Positions 62,494 to 64,000 of a stretch of 64,000 bases of DNA are shown here, piece by piece. The stretch is from contig PHAA01000026.1 of NCBI GenBank assembly GCA_002840245.1, positions 1-64,000 of the forward strand. Reading direction: 5' to 3'. This stretch comes from Firmicutes bacterium HGW-Firmicutes-15 (GTDB taxonomy: Bacteria > Bacillota > Syntrophomonadia > Syntrophomonadales > Syntrophomonadaceae). The position numbers were made by a program, and so were the translations under genes. The notes under the pieces are model-generated. The model was not told the origin of the DNA. It did not search any database and saw only the letters and a list, made by a program, of their open reading frames with translations. Every line of letters begins with the position of its first letter. Position 1 is the stretch's first letter.

Positions 62494-62792
62494 TTTGTAA
62501 CCTTTCCTCCCTCCACTTCATAAATTGTTATCAGGTAAGCCGATAAGGTTAAAAAGGGTAGCAGCAGCTGTTTTGCAACTTCATAACTTCTTGTTAAGAA
62601 GGAGTTTTAGCCAGACAGTTTCTTAAGCTCATTGTGAACCTTATTGTAAACCTAAAACTTTCCCCTCTTTTTTGCTCATAATATAACAGAGGCAAATAAT
62701 CCTTACCTTCATACTCTTATATATGAGCACAGCCGTCCTTAAATGTTGGACGGCTGTTTTTTATTTATGGGATATCAAGTTCCTTATTAAGT
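62494..62792. other. Gap between MerR and UbiB-like genes with an orphan terminator
   Basis: No coding gene is supported. The terminator at 62739 points along the plus strand but no plus-strand gene lies upstream, so a small RNA between about 62550 and 62740 is possible. Confidence 0.35.
62739..62770 (+). terminator. Orphan plus-strand intrinsic terminator
   Basis: CAGCCGTCC and GGACGGCTG form a perfect nine-base-pair stem with a nine-base loop, followed by TTTTTTATTT on the plus strand. The minus strand lacks a T-run. All neighbouring genes are on the minus strand. Confidence 0.8.
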
Positions 62793-64000
62793 TTAGGAAT
62801 CTCTTCCGCGGCGCGTGACCATATGAGGGTGAGGTGCTTTAATTCGTTTTCGTCCGCTGCTCCAGTTCTGTCGGAGCATGAACAAAAAGATGAATCCAGC
62901 ACCATAGAAGGCGTATCTAGCCTCATTGTGAAGTTGATTGACCAAGAGGTAAGCGGCGGTTAGCAGTGTGAAGCCGAAACCAAGAGCCCAGGCTACTAAT
63001 CTGACCGCTTTGGTGTTAGCGGCGATCGCATCGTTTATACTTGATAATGGAATTTTTAGATTCAGTTCGCCTCTGTCGGCCCGGCTAAGTACTCTTTCCA
63101 GCAGGGGGGGGATTTCAACTAGAGAACTCCCCATGAGGGTGGCTTTTTCTTTAATCTGGTTCCAAAGACCGGCTTCTCCTTTAGCCAGATCCTTCAGATA
63201 AGGTTTGGATTCATCCAAAAAATTAATATTAGGATCCAATCCGATACATAGTCCATATAGAGTTCCCAAGGCCCGGCCCAAAAAAGTAAATTGAGCAGGA
63301 ATTTGAAAAGGCTGCTCGTACAAAAGCTGTTCCAGGTCGGTGAGCAGACCACTGAAGTCAGCAGAATAGAGATCTTGGCTAGATCCCAGAGCTGCTTCAA
63401 GAAGCACCCCTACAGCTCTGGCTACTAATTCATTATCGGCATCATAACGCAGAAAACCAATTCGTTTCAAATATGCGACAACTTGTACATAATCTCGCTT
63501 TACCAAAGCAATAACCAATTCTACCAGAACATCCCGCAGAGCAGGGGGAATAGTACCTACCATGCCAAAGTCAATCATTATCAGGCGGCCATCCTCAGTG
63601 ACGAACAAGTTGCCGGGATGGGGATCGGCGTGAAAAAATCCATCCACCAAGACTTGTCTAACATAAGTCTGCAGAAGCTTGCTAGCCACTGCCTTACGGT
63701 CCACTCCTGCATTTTCCAGTCTTTCATAATCAGAGATTTTTATGCCTTCCATGAATTCCATAGTTAACACTCGTCGATTGGTATAATCCCAGTAAATAGT
63801 TGGAATTAATATATCGGCATCTTCCTGAGTGTTATGGGCAATAGTTTCCGCATTGTGGCCTTCCTGTATATAATCAAGTTCTTCCTGAAGTGTATCAGAG
63901 AACTCTTGATAAATAGCATCAAAATCAACCATTCGTTCCCAGTCAGTGAATATTTTCAGCAAATCAATGATTTTGCGAACTGCTCGAAGGTCTATGCGCA
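62793..64000 (-). CDS. UbiB/AarF (ABC1) kinase-like protein, 5' end outside the window
   Basis: At least 402 residues of an ABC1/UbiB-family atypical kinase. Visible parts are EEFSDTLQEELDYIQEG-like family sequence with EELDY, the HADPHPGNLF nucleotide-binding loop, MIDFGMVGTIP, and a C-terminal membrane anchor (FTLLTAAYLLVNQL and FYGAGFIFLFMLR). The frame is still open at the edge of the window and reads IDLRAVRKIIDLL before the internal TTG at 63962, so the true start is beyond 64000. Members support quinone or lipid metabolism. The order of membrane helices after the kinase core fits the family. Confidence 0.88.
   Translation of the reverse strand, partial: RIDLRAVRKIIDLLKIFTDWERMVDFDAIYQEFSDTLQEELDYIQEGHNAETIAHNTQEDADILIPTIYWDYTNRRVLTMEFMEGIKISDYERLENAGVDRKAVASKLLQTYVRQVLVDGFFHADPHPGNLFVTEDGRLIMIDFGMVGTIPPALRDVLVELVIALVKRDYVQVVAYLKRIGFLRYDADNELVARAVGVLLEAALGSSQDLYSADFSGLLTDLEQLLYEQPFQIPAQFTFLGRALGTLYGLCIGLDPNINFLDESKPYLKDLAKGEAGLWNQIKEKATLMGSSLVEIPPLLERVLSRADRGELNLKIPLSSINDAIAANTKAVRLVAWALGFGFTLLTAAYLLVNQLHNEARYAFYGAGFIFLFMLRQNWSSGRKRIKAPHPHMVTRRGRDS

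Noticed and set aside
1-64000. CRISPR arrays, insertion sequences, prophage
   Set aside because: No direct-repeat/spacer pattern, transposase or phage structural gene was seen in the window.

Overview
This 64 kb window looks like a chromosome segment of a low-to-moderate-GC, Gram-positive-lineage anaerobe, most plausibly a syntrophic fatty-acid or dicarboxylate oxidiser of the Syntrophomonadaceae type. That placement is an inference. It rests on S-layer-homology proteins, strong AGGAGG ribosome binding sites, an FMN riboswitch in front of a ribDEAH operon, a tRNA gene with encoded CCA, and several redundant beta-oxidation genes next to a sodium-pumping biotin decarboxylase. There is no rRNA, CRISPR array, insertion sequence or prophage.

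Layout. 1-5.5 kb: a DHA2 drug exporter, a small unknown gene, an LhgO-like FAD oxidoreductase, a fumarylacetoacetate-hydrolase-family enzyme and an AraC regulator. 5.6-16.1 kb: a cell-surface block of two SLH proteins, two lipoproteins, two membrane TPR proteins and an exported protein, none with an assigned function. 16.5-24.6 kb: small housekeeping and signalling genes (DUF2164, a PAS-GGDEF-HD-GYP c-di-GMP protein, an ArsC-like protein, a truncated chemoreceptor, DUF2889, cyclophilin, DegV), ending in a probable selenocysteine-containing thioredoxin-like protein that is readable only if an in-frame UGA is decoded. 24.6-28.4 kb: promoter, FMN riboswitch, attenuator and ribD-ribE-ribBA-ribH.

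29-57 kb is the metabolic core. A divergent locus encodes the parts of a sodium-translocating glutaconyl-CoA-type decarboxylase. The biotin carrier, an acyl-CoA (probably glutaryl-CoA) dehydrogenase and the carboxyltransferase are on the minus strand. An ArsB/NhaD-type permease, two tiny membrane proteins and the beta subunit are on the plus strand. A CoA-transferase and an SSS symporter follow, then enoyl-CoA hydratase, acyl-CoA dehydrogenase, thiolase, 3-hydroxyacyl-CoA dehydrogenase, a second hydratase and two more thiolases. Next come a soluble chemoreceptor, a thioesterase, a third hydratase, a FadH-like dienoyl-CoA reductase and two more sodium-type transporters. Together they suggest uptake of a short acid, CoA transfer from acyl-CoA, oxidation and decarboxylation to crotonyl-CoA with sodium export, and beta-oxidation to acetyl-CoA. 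Five sites matching the sigma-54 -24/-12 promoter (TGGCA-N6-TTGC with the GG-N10-GC spacing) sit exactly in front of these units, so much of the block looks like one sigma-54 regulon.

57-64 kb: tRNA-Leu(CAG), a GC-rich patch that looks like an unrecognised structured RNA, a three-gene DUF3791/DUF3990 module (DUF3990 has an ADP-ribosyltransferase-like fold), a nitroreductase, a lactate-permease-family transporter, a MerR regulator, an orphan terminator that hints at a small RNA, and the 3' part of a UbiB/AarF-like kinase running off the end.
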